Positions 37,846 through 51,262 of a stretch of DNA of 64,000 bases are shown piece after piece. Location: the NCBI GenBank assembly GCA_025201365.1, contig JAIXMF010000009.1, forward strand, positions 806,001 to 870,000. Reading direction: 5' to 3'. Both the position numbers and the translations under genes were made by a program. Below the pieces are notes generated by a model. The model ran no database searches. It saw only the letters and a list, made by a program, of their open reading frames with translations, and had not been told where the DNA came from. How positions within the stretch are numbered: the first letter of the stretch is position 1; each line of letters begins with the position of its first letter. The stretch comes from Syncephalis plumigaleata. Lineage: Eukaryota > Zoopagomycota > Zoopagomycetes > Zoopagales > Piptocephalidaceae.

Positions 37846-40346
37846 ACAGGATTTCTCCTTCTGATTATCGTTGTTAGCCTTTTGTTTCTACGAATAAGTA
37901 ATGATTATGATAATACGTATCTATGTGAAAGCTATAGCATCACGGATAAGTTGTTCTTCGTTGCCCTTCTTTTCTTGAACGTTTAGAAGTAATGGCACTT
38001 TGATGTAATTGTGTTGGAACACCTTTCCATTGCAAGACTGAGAATAATCTGAATAACATTCAGACATGCTGCCATATCCCGATTCCATACACGATACTCG
38101 AATCATTTACCTTTCATGTCATCTTTACAATTCTGATGACATATCATTACTATCTATTCTGAATATTAATCAATGATATTACTACTATTTTACTATGCTG
38201 TGCAATGGAATATATCTTTATCGTAATGTGACAAACACTAGGCATGATTGTGTCAATGATGATAATCAGTAAATCAACTATAGTAGCAATTGAGACATCA
38301 ACAGATGTGTGATCTTCCATACATAAATGACGTTATTATGTAAGACTCATATCGCGTCATTATTACATTCTGCTTGACTGAAGCTTGTTATGCATCCTCT
38401 CGCACTCCATTATAAAGATGCACTGAACAAAGCAAGCACCAATATTGTCTTTATTCTTTTTCATCATGTCTACTTCTACTCCTACTGAAATGCCGGTAAT
38501 CCAACTCATCTTGTAGATTACTAGACTGTCTGAATTGTCTTCCATTTCATGACCAGTGTGCTTCCGTAGTCTACTTGGTCATATCGAATTAGTGCGTTTA
38601 TCAGCATGTTGTCGCTCGTTAAAACAGTATTCGAAATGATAGACATTATGGCAAGCACTATACATAGGGATTTCTTATCAGGACCTATTATATTAAAGAA
38701 ATGGTTTCGTATTATGGTGTGTACGCACGGATGTCAACAATCCATGTACATCGGATAAACGAGCCGATCTACTAGAGAAGGTGGACTGGTACAACACATA
38801 TCGTCGACGAGTGAGCACCGAAAGTAATTGGCGATTTGGACGATGCAAGACCACCCATATCGATATGGAAGCTGATAAGAATGGAAAATATTATCGCGAA
38901 GGTGTTAATGATAATCGTATCATTATCGCACAACAAGATTGCTCAGGCGAAACATCAATCTATAATTATACTTTAGAATATTTGCCGCATTCAAATCTTA
39001 GATCAAGCAATAACATTGTGTATAACAGTACATTATCCACATCGCCAAATGTTATTTTGCTGGATATTGTAATGAAGATGAGTATACTTATGTCCTGGGT
39101 GATCATTACATAGCCGTATTCCTATAGAGATTGAAGGTACCAACTATAATGTAAAAATACTTACTCGCAAGCATGGTGTGTTTTCATTACATTCGATGTT
39201 CCAGTACAATATCGAGTGATGACAGTCGGGGAAAATGGGTATTATTAGTGCATGAATCACGTGTGTTAGACCTATTTGCGCCAGCTTGTATAGGTAAGTT
39301 AGTAATTGTACAATGATGCAATATAACTAGTACTAATAATCAATGGATTTAGTCAATGTAATGGTATTCGATATAGATAACAGTATCATGTGTCCAGGAA
39401 GCATTGATGATACATGGAATGCAGTCCATTTCTACAAAACAACCAACAATAGAGCAATAGTATACACAGTAAGAATAGTCAAAGATAATACAGATCGTAT
39501 TGAATGGGCATTATACGAGTTCTCGAGCAATAATCCTGTTGTACAACTGCGAAATGGCTGGTTTCAACTACCTGAAGGGATTAGGGCTGTGTCAATATTT
39601 GCTCGTAATTCATATGATTTGCATATGATCATAGACTTACGTGGCTTTCTTGGCTATAGTTTATACATAATGCATAGTGTAGCATCCGATAATCAAAGCC
39701 ATACTCCACGTAATTGCTACACTTTAACTGCCCGACATATACCTACTCCATTATTAAGGGCTGGATGCGATTATGTATTATTCAGCTCAACAAAAGTATG
39801 GACAGACTTATCCTACAATAACGATCAAGTATTACAAATCCGGGTACAACTTCCATCAGACATATTATTGGAGATCTCTATATTTTTATTGTAAAAGATC
39901 ATAATGATATAGAAAATCGATGGCTTGTAGACATCAATACAAAAGAAACAATACGTACATTGGAAGCACCAAATACGGACTTTAAGTTGCCTAATTATGC
40001 ACTGGCTGGCATGCTATGTGATCCCAATGACAGATATGCGCTAATAATACATGAATATGGTGAGCTATAACAAGCATCAATAAACCATGTTATATTGCTA
40101 TCGATCCATTAGAACGAGCAATATGTTTTATTAACTACAATGTGAATTAATAATGAGTAATAGCTATTATTTATTATCATCATTGCAATATATGATATCG
40201 CGATCATTAACATCTCCTCAACTGCTAGGCCATGACAACTACTCAATAATAATAGTAATGCGATAATGGTATTAACAATTGTGTTAATCTATTTATTAAT
40301 ATACACGAAAGTTATAGGCCAATGTTAATCAGTTGAAAAACCCTGT
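37846..40346 (+). mobile_element. Inverted-repeat DNA element, copy 1, carrying an F-box gene
   Basis: About 2.5 kb, sharing its whole length with an inverted copy at 52001-54551 and its two ends with a remnant at 57136-57368. The left end starts ACAGGATTTCTCCTTCTGAT. The right end, read inward from the other strand, starts ACAGGGTTTTTCAACTGATT. So the ends form imperfect inverted repeats of about 30 bp. Inside, from left to right: a minus-strand fragment resembling the C-terminus of TnpB/Fanzor proteins (about 37921-38160), a shared promoter block, then the F-box gene. I could not find a clean target-site duplication. This copy has about 50 fewer bases than copy 2, mostly as scattered one-base gaps. 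Confidence 0.7.
38466..40070 (+). pseudogene. F-box protein gene, copy 1, frame interrupted
   Basis: Same gene as 52281-53911, carried by the element. From the ATG at 38466 the reading frame breaks after 16 codons, where copy 2 continues smoothly. Intact-looking blocks reappear in changing frames (38781-39113, 39343-39894) and match copy 2 closely (WYNTYRRRVSTESNWRFGRCKTTHID; VFDIDNSIMCPGSID). Most differences are single missing bases, as in the conserved genes on either side. It is therefore open whether this is a dead copy or an intact gene in poorly corrected sequence. Some substitutions near 38610-38680 suggest real divergence as well. Confidence 0.65.
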
Positions 40347-40491
40347 ACTTTAATTATTATAATCATGTGGCAAACATTCAGCAATATGTATTATTACTAT
40401 GCTGCAAAAAAGAGTAATACGAGCAATTGATGTCATGTAATTTCTTATAACCAACTTTACCTGTAATCGTACTATACAATATGCAATCCTA

Positions 40492-41163
40492 TTATGATGC
40501 TGATGGTCGTTTAATATACGGTTTACTCGTGTCTTCCGATAGCACTTTCGGTGGACGTAGTTCCTTACGCTTCTTCTTCTTGCCCGCCATGAAATCCCTC
40601 CAGTTACCTACACGTTTATCGCGTGTATCCTCCCAGTCTTTGTCGGCTTGTCGTTTACGTCTACGCTTCTCGATCTCCTCGTCTACCTTACGCGCCTCGT
40701 TACTCTCTCGTTCCATTTCCTTCTTTAGTAGACGGCGACGACGTAACTCCTCCTCGATAAGCAATCCCTTAAATTTCTCGCGTACTTCATCCTTAAATGA
40801 CGTCGATTCTTCGTCCAACTGAGTATCGGTACTCGCTTGACGTATCAAGTGTTGTGCCTCTGCCACCAATCGTAGCAACCAGGTTCGCTTCTTTTCGTCG
40901 TTCAACTCGGTTTCCGCACGTTTCAAAAGATCGAACGCCTCTTGTGAGCGTGGATGCTTCGTCTTATCCGGATGAATGAGCAACGACTTGCGACGATACG
41001 CCATTTTTACGTCCTTCTCCACAAATTGATAGGATAGCTGAAGAATACCAAAGGGATCCATCTTGAAGCAGGCAAGCACACGCTCCACCTCTTGTTCACG
41101 CTGGAATTGAGTTGCCTCATTTTGCAGGTATGCTTCTAGTTGTTTCTCTTCTTCAGATGCCAT
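40492..41163 (-). CDS. DNAJC8: J-domain protein of the DNAJC8/Spf31 type
   Basis: A single exon, 223 residues. The ATG at 41163 starts MASEEEKQLEAYL. An upstream in-frame extension (to 41286) is hydrophobic, comes from leader DNA and is not used. The J-domain follows: DPFGILQLSYQFVEKDVKMAYRRKSLLIHPDKTKHP, with the HPD tripeptide that stimulates Hsp70 ATPase, then AFDLLKRAETELNDEKKR. The rest is a long charged helix rich in Arg/Glu/Lys, ending with NWRDFMAGKKKKRKELRPPK. This is the arrangement of human DNAJC8 and fission yeast Spf31, found associated with the spliceosome. It is head-to-head with LSM4. Confidence 0.92.
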   Translation of the reverse strand: MASEEEKQLEAYLQNEATQFQREQEVERVLACFKMDPFGILQLSYQFVEKDVKMAYRRKSLLIHPDKTKHPRSQEAFDLLKRAETELNDEKKRTWLLRLVAEAQHLIRQASTDTQLDEESTSFKDEVREKFKGLLIEEELRRRRLLKKEMERESNEARKVDEEIEKRRRKRQADKDWEDTRDKRVGNWRDFMAGKKKKRKELRPPKVLSEDTSKPYIKRPSAS

Positions 41164-41379
41164 ACCGACGATAATATAGTAAAAGTAGTAAAAAGGAAAA
41201 TAAAACAAAACGATAACAATGGAATAACGTATAAAAGCGAGAGAGACACACGCACACGAAAGAAATAGAGAGAGACAGTTGTCCAAGTAGCCACACGACT
41301 TTACTTCATTTCTTCTCCTTCTTTCTCGAAATCAATAAACCCTCTCCAGTTTATTCCACCTGTTACAGTATTGTTAGTA
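41164..41379. promoter_or_regulatory. Bidirectional promoter DNAJC8 / LSM4
   Basis: 216 bp lie between divergent start codons of two RNA-splicing genes. The left half is purine-rich on the plus strand (CT-rich for DNAJC8), and the right half is CT-rich for LSM4. No TATA box. Confidence 0.55.
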
Positions 41380-42083
41380 TGGTAAGTGTAATATTACCAT
41401 AGATTCAAGCTTGCCTGTCTAATAACACGATAATAATAGTTGCCACTATCACTTTTAGTGACCTCAAAGGGTCATCCTATGGTAAGCATCGCGTCATACA
41501 TAGGATATCGATATCGCTTTGTTAATCAATACTATTTGCTAGTTGGTAGAGCTAAAGAACGGCGAGACTTACAATGGACATTTGGTCAATTGCGACAATT
41601 TCATGAATCTTACGCTTAAAGGCGTGATCCAGACTTCACCGGTGAGTTTGAGCGCATGTCCTATACTGTATCATACTAGACTGACGGCAACATTTTCTAG
41701 GATGGTGATCGATTCTGGCGATTAAAAGAATGCTACATTCGTGGTAGTACGATCAAATATCTACGTATTCCTGATGTGGTAGGTTAGATGATATATGTGT
41801 TGCATTACTGTATTAACGAACTATTCAATATATGTATATAGGCAATAGATATTGCTAAAGAAGAAGCATCCAAGAATCGTAATAGTGGTGGTGGACGTGG
41901 TGGACGTGGTGGATCGGGAGGCGGTTCAGGACGTGGCAGTACTCGAGGTGGCACGGGTCGTGGTGGTGGCAGTACTGGACGTGGTGGCATGCGTGGTAAG
42001 CACACTAGTTAGTGATATGTAATCATTATGAATAGTTATTAATCATACAATATGTGATATACTCTCAAGGTCGTGGTCGCTAA
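41380..42083 (+). CDS. LSM4: U6 snRNA-associated Sm-like protein Lsm4
   Basis: Six exons: 41380-41382, 41440-41481, 41543-41641, 41701-41778, 41842-41995 and 42070-42083, giving 129 residues. The first coding exon is only the ATG. The Sm fold follows: [39 protein letters not shown] (Sm1) and [14 protein letters not shown] (Sm2), with the usual GDRFW...ECY between. The C-terminus is an RGG-type tail (repeats of GGRGG and GRGST) ending GRGR. Lsm4 is part of the Lsm1-7 (mRNA decay) and Lsm2-8 (U6 snRNA) rings. No frame breaks. Confidence 0.96.
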
Positions 42084-42232
42084 TTCTATGTATTAATGGC
42101 AATAACTGGCTATTTACAAGAAAACAAATACTAATAATTATATATATAAAGCATGATTTATTGCTACTAATATACAGTAGAAGCGTTTTTGTTATAATAT
42201 TATCACGTATCATTTGTTACTTGTACGATGTA

Positions 42233-42910
42233 TTAACCCCAAGCCGGTGTAATACAATAGTTAATAATCAATTGACCATCTACGCTAAAGCACTACAAAT
42301 TTATATATGGATATGTGTGAATACTTGTATTGTGCTGTTGTCATTTCATAATGAATTACCTTGTGTAAATTCGACATGACTTCATCAGGTGCTGGAGCAA
42401 ATGCACTATTAATGTAGAGAAACTACATCTATTGTATTAGATATATACTATGTATGCATTATTCATCGACTCACCAATGGATCATGTGGTTTAAGACGTA
42501 GTTCCTTGCGTAGAAACACGGCAACCGTATGAAAACGATGTGAGGCATTGATCTGAAATCGATTCTCCTTCATAATAGGCGCATTACCAATGGCTCTAAA
42601 TCGAACGGCCACTATACATGCACAAGTAGATGTTAGCTAGTATCATCGATGCATAGATGGCATGCATTACATTTGGTAGTATTACGCTGACGTAGTTTGT
42701 CTAATGTCTCTTCAAGTTGAGCAGTTGCCTGTTGTATCGTTGATTCATCAAGTGATATCTGAGATGACGTCGTCGTCGTTGTTCCTGTTGTTGTTTCTTC
42801 ACATCTAGAGTGCTCTTTGGTATATTGTCAGGTTGACTACTTGAATCCACTTCTACACTGGCAGTGTCATCAGTAACAGGTGTACTGGTATGATTGGAAT
42901 CTTCATCCAT
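42233..42910 (-). CDS. ATG12: Ubiquitin-like autophagy protein Atg12
   Basis: Four exons (42910-42671, 42611-42475, 42422-42360, 42292-42233). After a Ser/Asp/Gln-rich N-terminus comes the ubiquitin-like domain: LAVRFRAIGNAPIMKENRFQINASHRF, VFLRKELRLKPHDPLFLYINSAFAPAPDE, then CFSVDGQLIINYCITPAWG. The protein ends exactly at the Gly that is conjugated to Atg5. Exon 1 changes frame within about 42780-42835. It is 240 nt long, whereas the phase of its junction asks for 241, so one base is probably missing. It is head-to-head with RPT3 (217 bp between starts). Confidence 0.93.
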
Positions 42911-43127
42911 GATGCGCACTACGCAAAGTCACTAGTGACGTATGTATCAGGAGTGTTAAGTGTTAATAGCAGAATGGAATAGCAAAGCGCCTATCTCTTC
43001 CACTTTTCCTACGATTCCTTTTAAATACGCTTCCTCACTCACTCCATTTCCATCTCATCTGTCTACCTGAGCTATTCGTAATCTCGTTGAATAAACAGTA
43101 TATTTTGGCTCTATTCCTATAGCAATC

Positions 43128-44611
<1,484 letters not shown>

Positions 44612-46066
44612 GAATAAATACAACTATGCGTATCGCTTATTGATCGTATTTTCCTCTTTTATCCAAGTTGATTTGATATCAATTGTATTGCATTGTACTC
44701 AGTTACTCCAATCTAATCTGCTTATTACTTGTTAATGGATCATTCAAACGCTTACAGCACAAGGTGAGTGAATACACATGTCAATAATGGTCATCCGGTT
44801 TCATGGCCATACGACATTGAATACCATATTTATAGTTTCTATTTAGAATGAATAGCGAGTGGTTCTACTACCACTGTTTACGCTATTCATCATATTGCAA
44901 TAGCAGTTAATCATACAATATATTTCTCAATGTTCAAACATGACATTTGTCTATATCTGTATAAAGAATAATGAAAACATCACTTGTATTGTTAAGTACG
45001 TAATGATGCTTCATTATCATCTTTGTTATGGTGATTGTCTTGTTCATTAGTATAACGCATATTCAACATCTTTATCCTTCTTTTGTTAGTACAACCATTG
45101 TTGCCCCTTTTCTTCTTGTTCTTGTTCTTCTGCATCACATGCTTTGTTTATCCGTGTAGCAACTATATTGTACTTACTAGACGTGTTCTATCATTGTTAC
45201 TATTATTATAGTGTGTATGTATGACGATAGGAGTGGATACCTTTTGTAAAGCAACGTGGCTATACTCACTCTCGTTATTGACAAAGCTCTCCTTTCATTG
45301 ATATTACACACTCGTTTACTACTCTAATACCTCATGCTTAGTCACATTTTTTAAATTCAATCCTTGACTCCATTAAAGAAGTAACCCTTTTTTATTATTG
45401 TTGCTGTCCTTATTGCCGTTTATTAGTTCATTACCCTTAGTATTGTTGTTACTACTACTACTATTCTATTATTCTATTATTGATATTGCTATTTACTGCT
45501 ACGCTGTATCTGTTCTTGTTTCTATTGCTACTTTCCGTTATAGTTACATAGAGCGAACGGATATAAAAGAGCGTAGTAACAGTGGCAATCTATTCATCAT
45601 CATACATCATTCATTATAAGCGTAATAACTCATACGTACTTGTTGGTCAGTCCACCTGTCTACTACTTGGCTTGTGTGTTCATTGTCTGTACCGTTGTGT
45701 ACTTGATACAAGGGAGGAATTCCTTGTTTAAGCCATACAACTCTATTGTACGTCCTTGTTAACCGTTTACTCGCCTACATTATATCTATTAAATTGAACT
45801 ACTACCACTCTGACAACTATTATCCTAGTGGACATACCTGGTACAGATATATCAGTATTGAGATACTCAATCGTGCACTGATAGTATAGGTAGGAGGTGT
45901 ATCTACTACAACTGCAACAACGACAACGACTACAACGATATCGATTATATTCATAGAGATACACACACACAAGTGCTGAATGGTTATCTTCGCCATTCCT
46001 GTTGAAGAACAATCATTCATCTATTCTTGACATATTGGCACCTATTCGATTATCTCGTACACTAGA
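44612..46066. other. Intergenic, no gene seen
   Basis: It is AT-rich with T/C-rich leader-like sequence. Short frames at 45398-45619 and 45767-46020 carry simple-repeat composition (Leu/Ser/Ile, Cys/Arg/Tyr) and are not called. Confidence 0.55.
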
Positions 46067-48172
46067 ATGTATCCTTGTTTATTAGGGCGTTGTGATACAG
46101 CTTCGGTGTATTCGTTGGATTTAACGACACCGACACACATTGATTCATCGCGTAAATCATCAGCGACACCGCATCGTAGAACATCACATAGCCATGATCA
46201 ACTGGATTGGATGATGGAAACGGCTAAAGCAACCACTGCTACCACTCATGGTGGTGGTGTTGATACATCCACCACACCATCAACACGTCGATCTTCACTT
46301 TGTTATATGGGTACTACTAATACCAATACTGCCACTGCTGCTGCTGCCAATCGACGTGCAGAAACTGGTCAAGCTGCATTAGGACGAAACTCGACTTGTA
46401 CCATAGAGTTGGCATCGAATCAGCCATCGATGACTAGTTCAACCACGTCTTTACCGTATTCTCATCAAGCAACGAATGAAGCACGAGTGCATGAAAAGAG
46501 TTCAAGTCGATCTGGACTATTTTGGCGACGTACCACCGTGCCTGGTAGCGGTAATGGCAGTACATCTGCCGATGTCTCTCTAATGACTTGTTTAATGGCT
46601 AGACGTTCGGAAAAGAAATCCGATAGATTATTACGGAAAAAGAAACGATTAGAAAGGGCGGGACATGCAGTAGCACGTCAAGTTTACATCTATCAAAATT
46701 ACTATCCAATTTAGGCGGATTAGACCATGATACAACTAGAATGATGCCATCCCATTTGCAGAATAGTAATAATGATAATGAGAATGAAGAAGGAGGAGAA
46801 GGTAATCTATTTCATTCTTCGGCGAATAGAAGACGTCATTCGGCCGATGATACACAAAGCCGTACACGAACGATAACAGCATGTGCATCTACGACAATTA
46901 CAAGGCGTCAATACCCGGCAGGTACTTCTCGACTAGAACGAATGCTGCCCGAACTATTCTACAGTCTGGCGGAATGGCTATTTGCTGATCCGGTGGCATT
47001 AGTACGCGTGTCGCATTTATCACGACGTATGCGTGATCAATTATCGGAGGTTATCTGGCGACAAGCTTGTTTATTCTGGGATGCACGCCACTTACCGAAA
47101 GGATGGTTCTCTAATTGGCGGGACTTTTTCATTCTATTCGGTAATTAGTTAGAATGAATACTATGGTTGCAATCTAATTGACTGATTATTCATTAGTATG
47201 TCCTACACGATTTCCCAAATTACAAGTATTACACGATAAGGGTTGCGCCACTTGTCATACGGCATGTCCGATTACCGGTCAATTCCGTAACAATGATCGT
47301 GGGCTTGTACCGAGGGTTGGGCTAAGCGTAACTTTCTTAAATTGCATCTATCGGAGACAAGTCGACAAAGATTCGATTACTCGCGTAATGGCAATCTACT
47401 TTATTGTCCAACGTGTAAGCATAAGCAACGACTACCGGATGATCAGGATGAACACTGCACGCTATGCTCCAGTCCAACACCATCGGCTTACGTACGTTTC
47501 CGTGTAGTATTGTCGCGAGATGTCGTACTGCGACGACAAGCGGAACAAGCGCGTGATCGTGCACTGGCTAGCTTTGGTTCTGCGGCAGCGGCAGCAGCAT
47601 GGGCTGTCACCACCACACCTACAGTGACTACATTTGCCGAGGCCATGCCATCTAGCACGAATCATAGCACTACTCTTCAGTCTATAGATCATTCCACTCG
47701 TCTAGCACCGTTGGTATCGTTGCCGACTTCTTCCTCCTCATCCTCATCCTCAACCTCATTGCCCGATCGTCATCCTACAACGATAACCACCATCGAGGAT
47801 CATCCTTCTTCTACTACTCATCATGAATCGCCATCCGCACCACCACCACTAGTAGTAGATCATAGTGGGACAGTTATGGGATCGCATAGACCATCGGTGC
47901 CCTTTAGCGTGGGTGCCTACACCACGAATGTATCCTCTACCACCGATTATGAGGATTACGACGAGAGTCGTCCCACATTCTGGGCTCAAGTATGGAATGA
48001 CACGGTGAGATGTGCTCAAGGTATTCGTTTCCTCTACGGTAGACCATCGTTTATCGAGTCACAAGCTAGTATTTGCGGTGATTGTGTACGGACACTGGCT
48101 CGTCTCGGTTATGGTCGACTTGAGGTGGCCGTACGACATGAAGGCACCTGGGCACTCTCCAATGAACGATAA
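46067..48172 (+). CDS. F-box protein with zinc-ribbon-like Cys pairs
   Basis: Two exons (46067-47140 and 47197-48172) with two probable one-base frame breaks (46650-46720 and 47285-47320). The first part is Ser/Thr-rich. Residues encoded at about 46930-47140 form an F-box-like segment (MLPELFYSLAEWLFADPVALVRVSHLSRRMRDQLSEVIWRQACLFWDARHLP), the type that binds Skp1 in SCF ubiquitin ligases. The second exon has Cys pairs (CATCHTACP, LLYCPTCKHKQRL, HCTLCSS and later CGDCVRTL) suggestive of metal-binding knuckles, with a Thr/Ser-rich disordered stretch between. I know no named family with this combination. The function as a substrate receptor is inferred only from the F-box. Confidence 0.7.
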
Positions 48173-48729
48173 AAGCTAGCTAACTTACTTTCTCTCTTTC
48201 TCTCTTTCTCTTTCTCTCTTGTTTTATCTATCATGGTTTCTCTCGCTTTCTTTCTATCATATATCTATCTATATATATATTCATTTGATGCTACTTTATA
48301 CATACACCTATTTCTAATACTGCTATTCCATTTTACTACTACTTTACTTTTTATTATGACTACTTTGTGGCACTTGCTATTTTACTTACTCATTCATTCA
48401 TTCATTCATAGTAAATAATATTAATTCATGATCAATAATGGAAAGCAATATCACAATGATACATACATGTCATCACATTAATATCACAATTTGTACATTA
48501 TTTATGAGAGCAATCATAGTAATGTTATAGTAATTGTAATAATAATTGTAATAATGATAGCAATAATAGAGAGAATCGCCTATAATATGAATGAAATAGG
48601 ATAATGGTAGAAAGTCGCAAGTATTAGTTAACTTTGACCTAAACGACTATTGAAACTAGTTCCCTTAGATCTAGTAATAATAGTAATAAGAATAGTAAGT
48701 GGCATGTACTTGTTTCTCTAATAGTTCAA
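48173..48729. other. Intergenic between convergent genes
   Basis: It holds the 3' flanks of the F-box and Spo12-motif genes. A CT-repeat tract lies at 48190-48220, followed by AT-rich sequence with ATA/ATAG repeats. No gene. Confidence 0.6.
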
Positions 48730-49576
48730 TTACCTTGGTAAACGTCTATGACGATGTAATTGCAATTGTTGTGATGCCGGTGACATTAACTTGTCTGATG
48801 GACTAGATACCGCACTATAACATCATGTTCATGATTATTACTATTATGCATGTATAGTACATGTATGTGTATAGATTACCTTGCTCTATAACTAGAGCGT
48901 AATTTCATCAATGATGGATGTCGTAATGATCGCTTGGGTAGCGCTGTGATGAATGAGGCATTATCGCTTGATTCATCGATTGTTTGTTCATTCTCGTTCG
49001 CTTCAACATCACCTACATCCATGCCAGGCATCTCCTCGAGTGTAGCTGATGCCTCAATCATCACTGATGACTCGGGTGTATCCTCCGCCAATGTCATCAT
49101 CATATCCGAGTCATCTTCTGATGTATTGACAGGAGCAGTGTGTGACTTATTCGCAGATGATGACGAGGCAGAATCAGTACAACTCATGACACTATCGCTA
49201 TCGTCGTTGACGGCATCTTTAAGCTGTTGTGTCAAATTGATACCTTTAGTTCTAATCAATCATTATCAGTTCATCCAACTGGTTACAGGTTACAAGTATT
49301 CATGATTGATAGACACGTACTTCATGAGATTACGCTGTCGCTGAGCGGTAATTAACTTGGTGGCTGGCGACATGATATTATCAGAGGGACTAGAGAACAC
49401 GCTGTAGCAAGTGTAGATAATGTTAGTAACGCGTGTCCTATGGTTATTCCTCTTACTGTCTACCTGGTTTGTGCACTAGCTCGTAGTTTCATTAGTGGAT
49501 TCTTTAAGGGTAGACGTGCTGGCATGGCACTAAATGTCGGTGCATCGTCACTAGTGGAAGTTGGCTGGTCAGACAT
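48730..49576 (-). CDS. Spo12-motif protein with the motif present twice
   Basis: Four exons (49576-49464, 49401-49321, 49251-48880, 48814-48730) give 216 residues, all in phase. The conserved Spo12 signature (Pro-rich lead, then SPSDxxxSPAxxxL and a basic end) occurs twice. Residues about 22-65 contain NPLMKLRASAQTSVFSSPSDNIMSPATKLITAQRQR. The last about 45 residues contain HPSLMKLRSSYRARAVSSPSDKLMSPASQQLQLHRHRR, with the same intron position in each. Between them lies an acidic Ser/Thr/Glu/Asp stretch. Spo12 family proteins are small nuclear regulators of mitotic exit (FEAR network in budding yeast) phosphorylated at this motif. They normally carry it once, so the doubled form is notable. 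Confidence 0.8.
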
Positions 49577-49891
49577 GGTTACAAGTTCGACGAGTGGAGT
49601 AACGAAAGAAAGAAAGAAAGAGAGTGAGAGAGAAAGAGAGAGAAAGATAGGGCTGATTAGAAATTGCGTGTTTTTTTTTCTGTTATTGTTGATATGGTGA
49701 TATAATAAATAAACAAATAAACACACGTAATTCATCCATGCTAGATGTTTGCAATGATATATGATGTATTATTAAGTGTAATATTTTACTTTCATTCATT
49801 TCAATTATAGTGAGAAATTAGAGAAAGCTAGGAGTGTGCTGATTGTGGGGGGGGAAGACAAGCAAACATGTACGCGTATGTTGTGTATAAT
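49577..49891. other. Intergenic
   Basis: It combines the leader of the Spo12-motif gene (GA-rich on the plus strand at 49605-49650) with the 3' flank of the carrier. A run of eight G lies at 49848-49855. Confidence 0.55.
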
Positions 49892-51262
49892 CTAGAGCAA
49901 GTGTTTACGAATAAACGATGACACTTGATCGAATACCACTAGTAGAATACCGCCACCCGGTCCAAGACGTAGTACTTTAGGCGTGAATCCTTTGTAGAGT
50001 GCGCCGAATCCTTCCTCCTTGACAATGGTACCGAGAGCAGGCCATGCCCAACCGTATTTCGCCGGTTGACCTGGTAGTTGACCTTGTACACGCGTTTTAA
50101 TCACATCGAATGGCGTGTTTAGCATTGTGCCTACAGTCCACCAATGGCACCAGCTACAAAGTTACGGAATAGTACACCTTCCTTGGTCTAGTACAAGAGC
50201 ATAAAGCCAGATGAATAGATATTCTAATGAGTTGATCATGATGCTACTTGTACTTACATGAGCTTCTGGTAAGGAGGCACGAACACCATGAATGACACCA
50301 AAGTAACCGCCACTCCAGATGGCGTGACGCCATAAACACGATTCAAGTCCTTTGAAAAAGGCGGATGCACCTATATATTACAGATATAAGTAATTATAAG
50401 TAATGATTACTGGATCATTACCTTCTTCGGCGTAAATCTTTTGAACAGCATCCATGGTACCTTTGTATTTGCCAGCCTATAATTGATAATAGATAAACAT
50501 GAGTAATGTATATGTTTAATGGATGTATCACTTACATTGTTCTTATCCTGTAAACGAATCTTCACTAATTCGAATGACACGACGAGGAATGCCTCGGTAG
50601 CACCGGCACTCATACCCGTTAGAATGGACAACGGCTGAGTTACCTTGTCCATGCCGAATAGACGCTTATACATCTCGGTGTATTGCTCGTTGGCAGCGAA
50701 TTTCACCGCACGTTTAGGTGCTTCTACGGCAATGGGTGGCAGAATACCACGATACAATGCAGCAGGACTATTGTAATAATGATGATGATGATGATCATGT
50801 CAGTATCCATCATTTATATTAGCGTATCATTATATGAATTACCCTTCATGACGAACAATTTTACGAAGACAATCCATAATGGAGGTGTATCCATCTTTGC
50901 CACCTTTACCGACTTGTAATTGGAAACGAGTCTTTACCACTAATAATAGTAGATAGATAGATTGATCACAATAATGATTTATTAGTATCGATCTAACTGA
51001 AGCTACTACTACTACTATGATTATGGATATCGATATTTACAGTCTAGCGGATACATTACAAGAATCTCGGATACACCAGCAATGGCACCTGCCATAAACT
51101 GATAATGGAATGGTAGTGCTATACATGATATATATATATAAGCAAGTATTAGTCTATAGGGTAGATATATATATATATCGTTGATAATGTCGTAGCATTA
51201 TGGAATTACGTACGCGCCAAAGGTGGTGCCGGTGTTTTTTCAGACGAAGTTGTAGTGGCCAT
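49892..51262 (-). CDS. ODC1: Mitochondrial 2-oxodicarboxylate carrier
   Basis: Seven exons (51262-51214, 51118-51041, 50939-50843, 50767-50536, 50476-50422, 50370-50258, 50187-49892). Three solute-carrier repeats are visible, each with its Px[DE]xx[KR]x[RK] signature: MYPLDLVKTRFQLQ; SFELVKIRLQDK, where Ser replaces the usual Pro; and NTPFDVIKTRVQ. Wording such as PLPFHYQFMAGAIAGVSEILVMYPLD, ILPPIAVEAPKRAVKFAANEQYTEMYKRLFG and YNWAWPALGTIVKEEGFGALYKGF matches the yeast Odc1/Odc2 type. These exchange 2-oxoadipate and 2-oxoglutarate across the inner membrane, linked to lysine and glutamate metabolism. The last exon lacks one base near 50138 (GAIGG-TVGTML), as its length shows (296 nt instead of 297). 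Confidence 0.93.

Noticed and set aside
37846-40346. Typical hAT element because the ends read CAGG...CCTG
   Set aside because: No 8-bp target-site duplication could be found at any of the three copies, and no hAT transposase is present.
41164-41286. N-terminal extension of the J-domain protein
   Set aside because: The added 41 residues are hydrophobic, come from CT-rich leader DNA and are not part of DNAJC8-type proteins. The ATG at 41163 gives the expected start.
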